64,000 nt of DNA, from contig NZ_JACJTB010000009.1 of NCBI RefSeq assembly GCF_014698475.1, positions 89,702 to 153,701 of the forward strand, given 5' to 3'. Made by a program: the position numbers and the translations under genes. The DNA is from Nostoc spongiaeforme FACHB-130. Its GTDB lineage: Bacteria; Cyanobacteriota; Cyanobacteriia; Cyanobacteriales; Nostocaceae. Shown here in pieces: positions 19,365 through 27,685 of this stretch (positions are counted from its first letter, which is position 1; every line of letters starts with the position of its first letter). Under the pieces are notes generated by a model, which saw nothing but the letters and a program-made list of their open reading frames with translations, did no database searches and was not told where the DNA came from.

Positions 19365-20438
19365 ATGACAAATTCCTCAGAAATTTCTACAAGCTGGTAT
19401 ATTTTGCTACAGCAATTAATAGACGGCCAATCTTTGACACGCCCCCAAGCTGCGGAATTAATGCAAGGGTGGCTGAGTGAAGCTGTTCCCCCAGAATTAT
19501 CAGGAGCAATTTTAACCGCCCTCAATTTTAAAGGCGTTTCCGCCGAAGAATTAACGGGTATGGCTGAAGTCCTACAATCTCAAAGCGTAGGAAGTAGTAA
19601 ACATTTTGCCCCACTCCCCACTCCCCACTCCCCATTCCCTATCATTGACACTTGTGGAACTGGCGGTGATGGTTCATCGACTTTCAACATTTCCACGGCG
19701 GTGGCTTTTGTTGTCGCGGCTTATGGTGTCCCTGTAGCCAAACATGGTAATCGTTCCGCCTCTAGTCTGACGGGTAGCGCGGATGTTTTAGAAGCATTGG
19801 GTGTTAACTTAAGCGCACCTAGTGAAAAAGTCCAAGCCGCCTTGCAAGAAGTCGGGATCACCTTTTTATTTGCCCCCGGTTGGCATCCAGCCTTAAAGGC
19901 GGTGGCTCAATTGCGGCGCAATTTGAGGATTCGCACTGTTTTCAACTTACTGGGGCCGTTAGTTAATCCCTTGCGTCCGACGGAGCAAGTGGTGGGGTTA
20001 TTTACACCCAAACTTTTAGAAACTGTGGCTCAAGCCTTACATAATCTGGGCAAACAAAAAGCGATCGTTTTACACGGGCGGGAAAGAATTGATGAAGCCA
20101 GCTTGGGGGATTTAACTGATTTAGCTGTGCTGTCTGATGGCAAAGTGCAGTTAACAACTCTCAATCCTCAAGAGGTGGGTGTAACACCTGTGTCTATTAA
20201 TGCTCTCAAAGGTGGCAATGTCCAGGAAAATGCCGAAATTCTCAAGGCTGTGCTGCAAGGCAAAGGAACCACAGCACAACAAGATGCTGTAGCCTTAAAT
20301 GCTTCCTTAGCTCTACAAGTTGCAGGAGCAATCCCGTTGTTAGATCATGCTCAAGGCGTGAGTGTGGCTAGGGAAATTCTACAGAGCGGGAGTCCGTGGC
20401 AGAAGTTGGAGGATCTAGTTCAATTTCTATCGAATTAG
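19365..20438 (+). CDS. trpD: Anthranilate phosphoribosyltransferase
   Basis: A 357-residue enzyme joining anthranilate to phosphoribosyl pyrophosphate in tryptophan biosynthesis. The PRPP loop [17 protein letters not shown], the [15 protein letters not shown] segment and the LLGPLVNP segment are all present. I chose ATG 19365; the GTG at 19329 lies inside the end of the mobile element. An oddity is a Pro/His-rich insertion, [13 protein letters not shown], directly before the PRPP loop, encoded by tandem copies of CCCCACT (about 19609-19640). The 3' end overlaps the convergent protease-like gene by 71 bases. No other trp gene is near, as is usual in cyanobacteria, where trp genes are scattered. 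Confidence 0.95.
   Translation: MTNSSEISTSWYILLQQLIDGQSLTRPQAAELMQGWLSEAVPPELSGAILTALNFKGVSAEELTGMAEVLQSQSVGSSKHFAPLPTPHSPFPIIDTCGTGGDGSSTFNISTAVAFVVAAYGVPVAKHGNRSASSLTGSADVLEALGVNLSAPSEKVQAALQEVGITFLFAPGWHPALKAVAQLRRNLRIRTVFNLLGPLVNPLRPTEQVVGLFTPKLLETVAQALHNLGKQKAIVLHGRERIDEASLGDLTDLAVLSDGKVQLTTLNPQEVGVTPVSINALKGGNVQENAEILKAVLQGKGTTAQQDAVALNASLALQVAGAIPLLDHAQGVSVAREILQSGSPWQKLEDLVQFLSN
19609..19640. repeat. Short tandem repeat (CCCCACT) inside trpD
   Basis: Three head-to-tail copies of CCCCACT and a degenerate fourth lie within the trpD reading frame. They encode a Pro-rich linker just before the conserved PRPP-binding loop. Repeats of this heptamer type are usually intergenic in Nostocales, so an in-frame coding copy stands out. 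Confidence 0.8.
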
Positions 20439-21411
20439 CTTCAGAATGGGATTGGGGACGGAATTCTACAACATTGCGCTTAATGGTGACATCGTAATTA
20501 CCAAAAAAGTCATGTCCCAATAAGCCAGTTTCTAAATCTATCCCAGCGATCGCTACTGGCACTCGATTCACCCTTACCCCGCTAATTGCCATCGAATCAA
20601 CATAACCCACCGGAAATTCTACGGCTCTAGAACTAGCAGTATTCGCCTTGGCTTTGCCTACAGGTATAATACCTAACGCATTCGCCATTTCCTGAGTAAT
20701 CACAGTGCCACTGGCTCCTGTATCTACAATCATGTCGAATTTCTGCTGACCATTAAAAGTGACTTCCACAATCGGCGTACCACCCACGCGGCGTTTAATT
20801 GGCGCAACAAACACATTTTTTTCCCGTGGCAAAATTTCTGTTGAGGAAAAAACTCGTTGTTCTGGCTGTTGTCTGGTTGGGACAGTTTGTTGTGGCACAA
20901 ATTTAGCCACAGTTTTTGGCGTGGGAACTGCCACGACTACGTTTTGATTGTCAGCTGATAGCTGTGGCAAATTGGGATTCGCCTTTTGCCGCGCATACGT
21001 TACCTTACGCTGGTATTCGACAATTTTGCCTTGAGCCGACACATAATCGGGACTTTGGCGGCTGACTTGTTCCATGAGAGCGATCGCCTCTTGAAACTGA
21101 TGTACCACCAAATTCCAATCTTGAATTGATTGAGCCGATTGGCTGATCGCTACAGCACCTGCGGCTTTGTCTAATCCCAACTGAAAAGCATCGGGTTCAA
21201 GCGCCGACGGCGGCAATGCTGCTGATTTTGGGTTGGTGACTGGGGCTGCTGATTCAACAGGTTGTGCCACTGATGAATTGTCAGTAACCACAGATTGTTG
21301 ATTACTAACAGTCTCAGTAGTCTGTTGGTCTTCACTACAGGCAACGCCCAACACAGCTAAAGCACTTGCGAGAAAAATCGGGGCTGTACGAGATAAAAAA
21401 GACTGAAGCAT
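20368..21411 (-). CDS. Retropepsin-like aspartic protease lipoprotein
   Basis: A 347-residue predicted lipoprotein. The N-terminal hydrophobic segment ends in the lipobox LGVAC with C25 the lipidation site. Residues 28-75 form a low-complexity Ser/Pro/Ala linker. Residues about 77-142 form a helical repeat (W100 ... FQEAI ... [12 protein letters not shown]). After a Pro/Gln-rich linker comes a single retropepsin-like domain with D230TGAS and the flap/strand pattern [21 protein letters not shown]. One-domain proteases of this clan act as dimers. The substrate is unknown. The helical repeat resembles those in the 490-residue protein at 51.3-52.8 kb. The last 71 bases overlap the 3' end of trpD on the other strand. 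Confidence 0.82.
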   Translation of the reverse strand: MLQSFLSRTAPIFLASALAVLGVACSEDQQTTETVSNQQSVVTDNSSVAQPVESAAPVTNPKSAALPPSALEPDAFQLGLDKAAGAVAISQSAQSIQDWNLVVHQFQEAIALMEQVSRQSPDYVSAQGKIVEYQRKVTYARQKANPNLPQLSADNQNVVVAVPTPKTVAKFVPQQTVPTRQQPEQRVFSSTEILPREKNVFVAPIKRRVGGTPIVEVTFNGQQKFDMIVDTGASGTVITQEMANALGIIPVGKAKANTASSRAVEFPVGYVDSMAISGVRVNRVPVAIAGIDLETGLLGHDFFGNYDVTIKRNVVEFRPQSHSEANSIEIELDPPTSATDSRSVEFP

Positions 21412-21479
21412 AATTGATATCTATTTTACCTAGCCAAACAACTGCAAAACTACTCCTGCCACCGAATCACCCTGGGAAA

Positions 21480-21640
21480 ATAATTCAGAATTATGAAGTA
21501 TGAATTATGAAGTATGAAGTGTCAGACTTTGCATTTGATGATTTACACTTTTTTAGGATGAAGACGCAGTGTCGAAGTAAAAATCTCAGATTTCAGACTT
21601 AATACTTCAGACTTCTTACTTCAAACTTCATACTTACCCC
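21480..21640. repeat. Heptamer-type short tandem repeats between protease gene and carA
   Basis: Tandem runs built on GAATTATGAAGTATGAA, and the opposite-sense family ACTTCAGACTTCTTACTTC, fill most of the 247-base spacer between the divergent genes. They form imperfect inverted repeats of each other around 21540-21590. This is typical short tandemly repeated repetitive DNA of filamentous cyanobacteria. Confidence 0.75.
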
Positions 21641-21658
21641 ATCCCTAATCTATCGCTT

Positions 21659-22807
21659 ATGTCCCTGTCTGACGCAATACCCGCTTTACTTGTCTTGGCA
21701 GATGGCACTGCTTACCGTGGTTGGTCTTTCGGTGCGACGGGAACCACAATCGGGGAAGTGGTGTTTAACACTGGCATGACTGGCTATCAAGAAGTTTTGA
21801 CTGACCCTAGTTACTGCGGTCAAATAGTAATTTTTACCTATCCTGAATTGGGGAACACAGGCGTTAATCCTGAAGATGAAGAATCATTGCGGCCGCAAGT
21901 GCGAGGTGCGATCGCCCGCAATATTTGTCATAAACCGAGTAACTGGCGATCGACCCAATCCTTACCCGACTACCTCAAACAAAACCAAATTCCCGGTATC
22001 TACGGCATCGATACCCGCGCCCTCACCCGCAAAATTCGGATGTTCGGCGCAATGAATGGTGGAATTTCTACAGAAATTTTGGATGAAGCCGAACTGCTAG
22101 AACAAGTCCAAGCATTTCCCAATATGGCTGGCTTGAATCTCGTCAAGGAAGTCAGCACACCCCAAGTTTATGAATGGTCAGAACCCACTATTCCCGAATG
22201 GGAATTTAATCCCGAAACTACGGCAAATGGTCAAGAAACCTTTACAGTTGTCGCCATTGATTTTGGAGTGAAGCGCAATATCTTGCGGCGGTTGGCTAGT
22301 TATGGTTGTCGCGTGATTGTTGTCCCAGTCAATACACCCGTCGCAGAAATTCTCAGCTACAACCCAGATGGCATCTTTCTTTCCAATGGCCCTGGCGATC
22401 CCTCCGCCGTTACAGAAGGTATTGAAACCGTCAAAGCCCTCTTAGAAAGCCAAAAACCCATGTTTGGTATTTGTATGGGACACCAAATTTTAGGTCATGC
22501 CTTGGGTGCAGAAACCTTTAAACTTAAATTTGGCCATCGGGGGTTAAATCAGCCTGCGGGTTTACAACGGCGGATCGAAATTACCAGCCAAAATCACAGT
22601 TTCGCCATTAATCCAGATACTTTACCCCAAACATTGGTTGAGATCAGCCATCTCAACTTAAACGATCGCACTGTTGCTGGTGTCCGCCATAAATCTTTGC
22701 CCATCTTCTCGGTACAGTATCACCCCGAAGCCAGCCCCGGCCCCCATGATGCTGATTATCTATTTGAGCAATTTGTCCAAGCAATGCGATCACTACGCAC
22801 AGTTTAA
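21659..22807 (+). CDS. carA: Carbamoyl-phosphate synthase small (glutaminase) subunit
   Basis: A 382-residue glutamine amidotransferase subunit that feeds ammonia to CarB for arginine and pyrimidine synthesis. The N-terminal CPSase domain begins [14 protein letters not shown]. The class I glutaminase domain carries the nucleophile in [10 protein letters not shown] and the His/Glu pair in [12 protein letters not shown], so the triad is intact. Length is typical. carB is not in the window, as is common in cyanobacteria where the two genes are separate. The start is an ATG right after the repeat-rich spacer. Confidence 0.97.
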   Translation: MSLSDAIPALLVLADGTAYRGWSFGATGTTIGEVVFNTGMTGYQEVLTDPSYCGQIVIFTYPELGNTGVNPEDEESLRPQVRGAIARNICHKPSNWRSTQSLPDYLKQNQIPGIYGIDTRALTRKIRMFGAMNGGISTEILDEAELLEQVQAFPNMAGLNLVKEVSTPQVYEWSEPTIPEWEFNPETTANGQETFTVVAIDFGVKRNILRRLASYGCRVIVVPVNTPVAEILSYNPDGIFLSNGPGDPSAVTEGIETVKALLESQKPMFGICMGHQILGHALGAETFKLKFGHRGLNQPAGLQRRIEITSQNHSFAINPDTLPQTLVEISHLNLNDRTVAGVRHKSLPIFSVQYHPEASPGPHDADYLFEQFVQAMRSLRTV

Positions 22808-22953
22808 TGGTGAGGTTAAGTAAAAATATAAAAAGTGCTAGATGGGATCTGTAAAAATTAAAAGTTAAAAGGCAAAAGTCAAAAAATTTTTACTTTTCAC
22901 TTTTTACTTTTTACTTTGCCTAAACTCTGCTATCTCAGCAGGTTGTAGACAAC

Positions 22954-23376
22954 GTGCATAAAAACCATCTATACTTGAGCGTTCACTTTAATGATGAGGA
23001 GGGAATTATTGCTGAGCCACTTAATCTAACCGTAAGCCTGAGAGGCACTCGTGAAATCCGGGATAACTGTCAGCTATTCCGCCTCACAGGTTTGTTAGAT
23101 GCCTTTTCTGAACCGACATTTCGCAAGGTACTAGGCGGCAAAATTGACGAGGGGCCAAAGCACATTATTCTGGATCTCTCTCAAATTGACTTTGTTGATA
23201 GCTCTGGCTTGGGAGCCTTGGTACAGCTAGCCAAGCAGGCTCAAAATGCTGAAGGCACCTTGCAAATTGTTACAAACGCCCGTGTCACCCAAACAGTCAA
23301 ACTTGTTCGCTTAGAGAAGTTTCTCTCTCTGCAAACTACAGTGGACGCGGCTCTCGAAAATATCAAAGGGTCTTGA
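22954..23376 (+). CDS. STAS-domain anti-sigma-factor antagonist-like protein
   Basis: A 140-residue protein with a single STAS domain. The signature ILDLSQIDFVDSSGLGALV contains the serine that partner kinases phosphorylate in SpoIIAA/RsbV proteins. It probably switches a partner by phosphorylation-controlled binding. No anti-sigma kinase or phosphatase gene is adjacent. The start is uncertain: GTG at 22954 is the longest reading and TTG at 22975 is also in frame; the first 25-30 residues show no family similarity, so the true start may be internal. A terminator-like hairpin follows. Confidence 0.85.
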   Translation: MHKNHLYLSVHFNDEEGIIAEPLNLTVSLRGTREIRDNCQLFRLTGLLDAFSEPTFRKVLGGKIDEGPKHIILDLSQIDFVDSSGLGALVQLAKQAQNAEGTLQIVTNARVTQTVKLVRLEKFLSLQTTVDAALENIKGS

Positions 23377-23399
23377 TAGTTTGACTGGGGGTGAAATTC

Positions 23400-23436
23400 A
23401 GCTATCCGATAGTTTATCTGGATAGCTTAATTTTTA
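23400..23436 (+). terminator. Intrinsic terminator after the STAS gene
   Basis: AGCTATCC pairs with GGATAGCT around a 12-base loop, followed by TAATTTTT. It starts 23 bases after the STAS stop codon. It matches an intrinsic terminator with a slightly interrupted T tract. Confidence 0.7.
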
Positions 23437-23588
23437 TCAAAACTGGACGCTAACCTCTCTCCTTGTGAGAGAGGTATCAAAGCCAGCCATTTTGATTGAA
23501 ATCTACAAAACTGACATATTTCACAAATCCTTTTATCGAAAAAAGGGTGTAGTCGGTTGTCTTTGTTCAAAACCCTTACACCCTTACA

Positions 23589-23727
23589 CCTGGATTTCTC
23601 ACAAGAGAGAAATCCAGGGGTGTGGGAGGTGTGGGAAGGGTGGGAAGTGTGAGAGGATGATGAAGAAATCTCCCCCCACACTCCCCTCTCTCCCCACACC
23701 CGCTACCCATACGAGAGAAATTCGGGT
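23589..23727. repeat. 140-base dispersed repeat, copy 1
   Basis: The element begins with the hairpin CTGGATTTCTCACAAGAGAG/AAATCCAG, continues through a G-rich strand (GTGTGGGAGGTGTGGG and similar), a central GATGAAGAAATCTCC, then CCCACACTCCCC tracts, and ends near TACCCATACGAGAGAAATTC. The same order of blocks occurs in reverse orientation at 47430-47579. Apparent reading frames across it (rich in His, Pro, Ser, Thr) are repeat translation, not genes. The surrounding 23377-23915 spacer holds no other gene, only an extra palindrome, ACCTCTCTCC/GAGAGAGGT, near 23452-23474. Confidence 0.85.
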
Positions 23728-23915
23728 TACACCCTTACACCCAGCCTCAACCATTCCTCTTCTTAAGAAATTCCAACTCCAGTACAAAATCTCCCCTAAA
23801 AAGATAGAATTAATTGGGTAATCCTGATAGTATAGTTTGTGCTACGTAAGATATTTTAAATATATTCCAGAAAAATTAACCGTCTAAAAGTATTCTGTTA
23901 AGGAATGATGAATTT

Positions 23916-24401
23916 GTGGACTCCCATGAGGAAGAAGCAATAGATAGACAAGATGAACCTCCTACATCTGATGATTTATCTTGGGTGCAAGCCTGTCTAG
24001 CCAGCAATGTACAACTACACCAAACAATTTCCCCAAGCCAAGTGCAGCAAATTTCTCCGGCTGCCCTTGCTTATGTAGGAGATGCAATCTATGAGCTTTA
24101 TGCTAGAATATTCTATCTATTGCCATTACAACGGCTAGAAACTTATCACCGTTTGGTAGTGGCCCAGGTGAGAGCAGAAACACAAGCCCTACATTTGCGA
24201 TCGCTGATTCCTCATCTGAGGGAAGCCGAACTAGAAATTGTCCGCAGGGGACGTAACGCCTCTACAGGACGGCCTAAACGCCTTGCTCCCGAAATTTATC
24301 AACAAGCAACTAGCCTAGAAACTTTGATTGGTTACTTGTATCTTACCGATATCCCTCGCTTAACCGAATTGTTGCAGAAACTTCATCTCGAACAAGAGTG
24401 A
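23916..24401 (+). CDS. mrnC: Mini-ribonuclease 3
   Basis: A 161-residue RNase III-like protein consisting of the nuclease domain without a double-stranded RNA-binding domain, the Mini-III architecture that matures 23S rRNA in Bacillus and cyanobacteria. The signature LAYVGDAIYELYAR contains D56, the catalytic acid position. The C-terminal half has ETLIGYLYL, the second conserved segment of the RNase III fold. The start is GTG 23916; there is no ATG near the N terminus, and the first 35 residues are a variable acidic extension. The rRNA methyltransferase gene follows 96 bases downstream, a sensible functional pairing. Confidence 0.88.
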   Translation: MDSHEEEAIDRQDEPPTSDDLSWVQACLASNVQLHQTISPSQVQQISPAALAYVGDAIYELYARIFYLLPLQRLETYHRLVVAQVRAETQALHLRSLIPHLREAELEIVRRGRNASTGRPKRLAPEIYQQATSLETLIGYLYLTDIPRLTELLQKLHLEQE

Positions 24402-24497
24402 GACATTTCACCTGAACAATTAAAAATTGGTGTGTTCGGTTCAGCACCTTTAAGCATTCAGGATGCCTACTTATAAGCTCATACATTGAAACTCAAT

Positions 24498-25475
24498 ATG
24501 ACTAGCAAACCTAAAAAGCTCCAGACATCTGGCGAACCCAATCGTGGGCGGACTGTGAAAATTAAAGGGAAACGTTTTAGTGGTAGTCCGATTCGGAAAG
24601 CTAAACCAGGAGAGCGTGAAAACCACGCCAAACCAAGCAATTCCTCTGCAAATTCTCAGTTTTCTTATCAATCTCCCATTCTCAAAAAAACCGAAGATAA
24701 CGACAGTGATTTAATCTACGGTCGTCATCCAGTTTTGAGTGCTTTAGAAAGTCAACGGGAACTCAATCGCGTTTGGGTGACAGCGCGGTTACGCTACGAT
24801 CCCCGATTTCACAACTTGCTACTACAAGCAAAAGAAAATGGCACAGTTATTGATGAAGTAGAACCCAAGCGTCTCGACCAAATTACCGAAGGCGCTAATC
24901 ACCAAGGGATAGCAGCCCAAATCGCCCCCTATTCCTACCTAGAATTACCAGACTTAGTTGCTCAAGCTAAATCTGCTGTCAATGATCCCGTGATTGTTGT
25001 CGCGGAGGGGATCACTGATCCACATAACTTGGGAGCAATTATCCGCACTGCGGAAGCAATTGGCGCTCAAGGTTTGGTTATCCCCCAAAGACGAGCCGTA
25101 GGGATCACCTCGACAGTCGTTAAAGTTGCAGCAGGCGCTTTAGAAAACTTTGCAGTATCAAGAGTAATTAACCTCAGTCGTGCCTTAGAAGAACTCAAAG
25201 AAGCCGGTTTTTGGATTTATGGTACCGCCGCTACCGGGAGCGAACCCATACATACAGTACGATTTAGCGGGCCTATCGTTTTAGTCATTGGCTCTGAAGG
25301 TGAAGGCTTAAGCATGTTAACTCAACGTGCATGTGATGTTTTGGTGTCAATTCCCTTACAAGGAAAAACCCCCAGTCTAAATGCCTCTGTTGCTGCTGGA
25401 ATGGCACTTTATGAGGTTTATCGCCAACGTTCTTTGAACACTTTGTATCTAAATAAGTTACCAAAACCTCTTTGA
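24498..25475 (+). CDS. rlmB: 23S rRNA 2'-O-methyltransferase, TrmH/SpoU family (RlmB-like)
   Basis: A 325-residue SPOUT methyltransferase. An N-terminal basic, Ser/Pro-rich extension of about 70 residues precedes the substrate-binding domain, which starts [14 protein letters not shown]. The knotted catalytic domain carries motif 1 ([17 protein letters not shown]), motif 2 ([10 protein letters not shown]) and motif 3 ([22 protein letters not shown]). This is typical of the enzyme that methylates G2251 of 23S rRNA; other TrmH relatives cannot be excluded. I prefer ATG 24498 over TTG 24486, four codons upstream. It probably forms a unit with the Mini-III RNase gene. Confidence 0.88.
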   Translation: MTSKPKKLQTSGEPNRGRTVKIKGKRFSGSPIRKAKPGERENHAKPSNSSANSQFSYQSPILKKTEDNDSDLIYGRHPVLSALESQRELNRVWVTARLRYDPRFHNLLLQAKENGTVIDEVEPKRLDQITEGANHQGIAAQIAPYSYLELPDLVAQAKSAVNDPVIVVAEGITDPHNLGAIIRTAEAIGAQGLVIPQRRAVGITSTVVKVAAGALENFAVSRVINLSRALEELKEAGFWIYGTAATGSEPIHTVRFSGPIVLVIGSEGEGLSMLTQRACDVLVSIPLQGKTPSLNASVAAGMALYEVYRQRSLNTLYLNKLPKPL

Positions 25476-25571
25476 AAAAAAAGAGCAAAAGAGTATAAAG
25501 AAATGTAAAGCAACCACAATCGCAAAGTAGTATCTAACAACTACTACCAGATTGATCAATCAGCAACTACC

Positions 25572-25874
25572 ATGAAAACCATCGGGTACGACATGAAAGA
25601 AGCTTTAATCAACACATTTAATAGCCTCGGATTAGCGTGGTGGGTAGAAATATTAACACAAAACCCCCGTTGCACTTACTACTTTGGGCCATTTCTCACT
25701 TCTGCTGATGCCAAATTAGCCTTAAAAGGCTATGTGGAAGATTTAGAACTGGAAGGGGCGCAAGGAATACAAGTGAATGTCAAACGCTGCAAGCCAGATA
25801 ATTTGACCATTGCCGATGACCTGGGGGAACGGATTGACCGCAAAGTAACGCCTGCCTTTAGCGGTCAGATGTAA
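25572..25874 (+). CDS. DUF1816 protein
   Basis: A 100-residue soluble protein of the DUF1816 family, widespread in cyanobacteria. The segment LAWWVEILTQNPRCTYYFGPF followed by a helix with EDLELEGAQGI is the recognisable core. Some cyanobacterial proteins with this domain have been linked to phycobilisome or stress functions, but I cannot assign one here. Start at 25572, or at the internal ATG 25593 which would remove seven residues. It lies 96 bases after the rRNA methyltransferase gene. Confidence 0.85.
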   Translation: MKTIGYDMKEALINTFNSLGLAWWVEILTQNPRCTYYFGPFLTSADAKLALKGYVEDLELEGAQGIQVNVKRCKPDNLTIADDLGERIDRKVTPAFSGQM

Positions 25875-25934
25875 TTTAGGCAATCAATTTGGGATTTTGG
25901 ATGTTAGATTAACTTGCAATCCAAAATCGCAAAT

Positions 25935-26774
25935 CTAAAATCTAAAATTTTCTTGGTGCGCTTCTAACCAGTGGTCGATGTCGCCCAGTACTTGATGCGG
26001 AATTTCCCAAGGGAAAAGATGTGCGGTGTTGGGGTAACATTGCCACTGACTGTTTTTGAGATGTCTAGCAGTTTCTAAACTAGATTCGGCTGTGATGTGG
26101 CGGTCTTGATCGCCTGCTAGTACGAGGCTAGGGCAATGAATCTGCTCTAGTTCTGCTAGACGATTGTATCGAGAGCGCAAAGCAGTGGATAAAGCACGAG
26201 TCGCCGCAGGTGAGGTTTGTAAATAAGCTGGGACTGCTGCTTGGGCAATGTATTTATAGGCAGTGGCATTATGCTGTTGAATCAAGTAACGAAACAGCGA
26301 TCGCTTACCAAATGTATCAATATTCCATTGCCAACTAGGCTTAATTAAATTTAACAAACCAGCAATACCTGTGTATAAGTTATCCTGCCAAGTTATTGGC
26401 GGATGACTACCGTAAGGTCTAGCGGCTGTGGCTATCAAAATTAGCCCTGTGACACGCTGTGGCATCCTGAAAGCTAATTCCATCGCCAAAATGCCACCTA
26501 GTGACCAACCCAGTATCAAGCATTTTTCAATGGCAAAGCGGTCTAAAAGGGCTTCTAGGTCTGTTAAATGGTCGGTCATGGCAAAATTACCTTGATAGCG
26601 GCTTTTGCCATAACCACGCAAATCTGGAGCGAAAGTTTGAAAGCGTTGAGATAAGTGATTAGTAAAGACAGAAAGACTACGACCAGAACCAGGATGACCA
26701 TGTATCGCTAAAATTGGAAATCCTTGACCTTGAACGTAGGTGTTAAGGCTGACAGTACCCACAGTTGGAACCAT
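25935..26774 (-). CDS. Alpha/beta hydrolase
   Basis: A 279-residue alpha/beta hydrolase. The oxyanion-hole segment IHGHPGSGRS is at about 24-33, the nucleophile S91 lies in GWSLGG, the acid is probably the Asp of LAGDQDRHI, and the catalytic His is in NTAHLFPWE. The triad is complete. Similar sequences include esterases, lactonases and haloperoxidase-like enzymes; the substrate is unknown. No signal peptide. It converges with the DUF1816 gene. Confidence 0.88.
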   Translation of the reverse strand: MVPTVGTVSLNTYVQGQGFPILAIHGHPGSGRSLSVFTNHLSQRFQTFAPDLRGYGKSRYQGNFAMTDHLTDLEALLDRFAIEKCLILGWSLGGILAMELAFRMPQRVTGLILIATAARPYGSHPPITWQDNLYTGIAGLLNLIKPSWQWNIDTFGKRSLFRYLIQQHNATAYKYIAQAAVPAYLQTSPAATRALSTALRSRYNRLAELEQIHCPSLVLAGDQDRHITAESSLETARHLKNSQWQCYPNTAHLFPWEIPHQVLGDIDHWLEAHQENFRF

Positions 26775-26971
26775 GTAATTTGAGATTGATGTAAAAATTC
26801 AGAAGTCAGAATCCAGAATGATTAATATATTATTGAAGGAAGAAATCAATCTTCGCCTACCTTTGTATATTGATCAACGGCTTAATTGAGCGGCAATTGA
26901 ACGACTCTAAATCAACACAGAAAAATCAGATCCAATGATTTGTTATAGCCTTTCTGAATGCGGCTGGAAAT

Positions 26972-27487
26972 CTAGTCTGGTGGTAAACTGATTTTGCCGT
27001 TATTATAGTTCTCCCACAATTCAAATCCCATTTTGAACCTTTGTTTAGACGTATCCATATATGCTTTAACTTCAGACTGCAACAACTTTTTCATCACAGG
27101 TTGCTTTGATAAATTTAACAATTTCTTTAATTCATCTTCCGAAAAATCAGCTTCCAATCTTGCTGCATAGGCATCTTTGAAGTATCTCCAACCAATTTCT
27201 CGTACAAACATCTTCCTAAACCTTGTATAAAGCTTAAAATCGTCGCCCTTACCTATTAACGTGCCAATCAAGTGGTCGAAATGCAGATCGTATCTTTGTG
27301 CAGTTCCTATCTCTTGTAGTACCTCAGTTGCTAATTTATACTTGGAGGTTGCTTTGAGAGGTGTTTTTGATTGGTATTCAACTAAAGGGAGTTGTTGAGA
27401 ATTCGCTACATATACTGTGAAGAAGGTAAAGCAGACGATCAGCAACAATCCGAGAAACCTTGAAAATTTTAACTTTACTTTGAACAT
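26972..27487 (-). CDS. Secreted or anchored DUF2059-like protein
   Basis: A 171-residue protein from ATG 27487; an in-frame ATG at 27517 would add ten residues. The N terminus is a basic stretch followed by a hydrophobic segment (FLGLLLIVCFTFFTVYV) that serves as signal peptide or anchor. The C-terminal half (FSEDELKKLLNLSKQPVMKK) matches the pattern of DUF2059, in which a helix pair precedes a conserved Ser/Gly-Lys-Leu. The protein is expected in the periplasm. Function unknown. Confidence 0.7.
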   Translation of the reverse strand: MFKVKLKFSRFLGLLLIVCFTFFTVYVANSQQLPLVEYQSKTPLKATSKYKLATEVLQEIGTAQRYDLHFDHLIGTLIGKGDDFKLYTRFRKMFVREIGWRYFKDAYAARLEADFSEDELKKLLNLSKQPVMKKLLQSEVKAYMDTSKQRFKMGFELWENYNNGKISLPPD

Positions 27488-27685
27488 AGGAATTGAAGTA
27501 CCTGAAATTCGATACAAAATTACGCCAAAAGTCTAATCCATACTGCGGCTCAATTATCTTGTTATATTATGTTTTTTGTAAATGAACCTGACCACTTGTG
27601 GTTGCCTAATTTTGGTAAAAACTGACAATTTTAATGGATATATCGGTTTGGCATAACTATTTATTGTAGTGTTAGACTTCAGATT

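Noticed and set aside
23465..23821. Open frame of 118 codons across the dispersed repeat
   Set aside because: It translates the hairpin and C-rich tracts; the inverted copy at 47.4 kb gives a different product.
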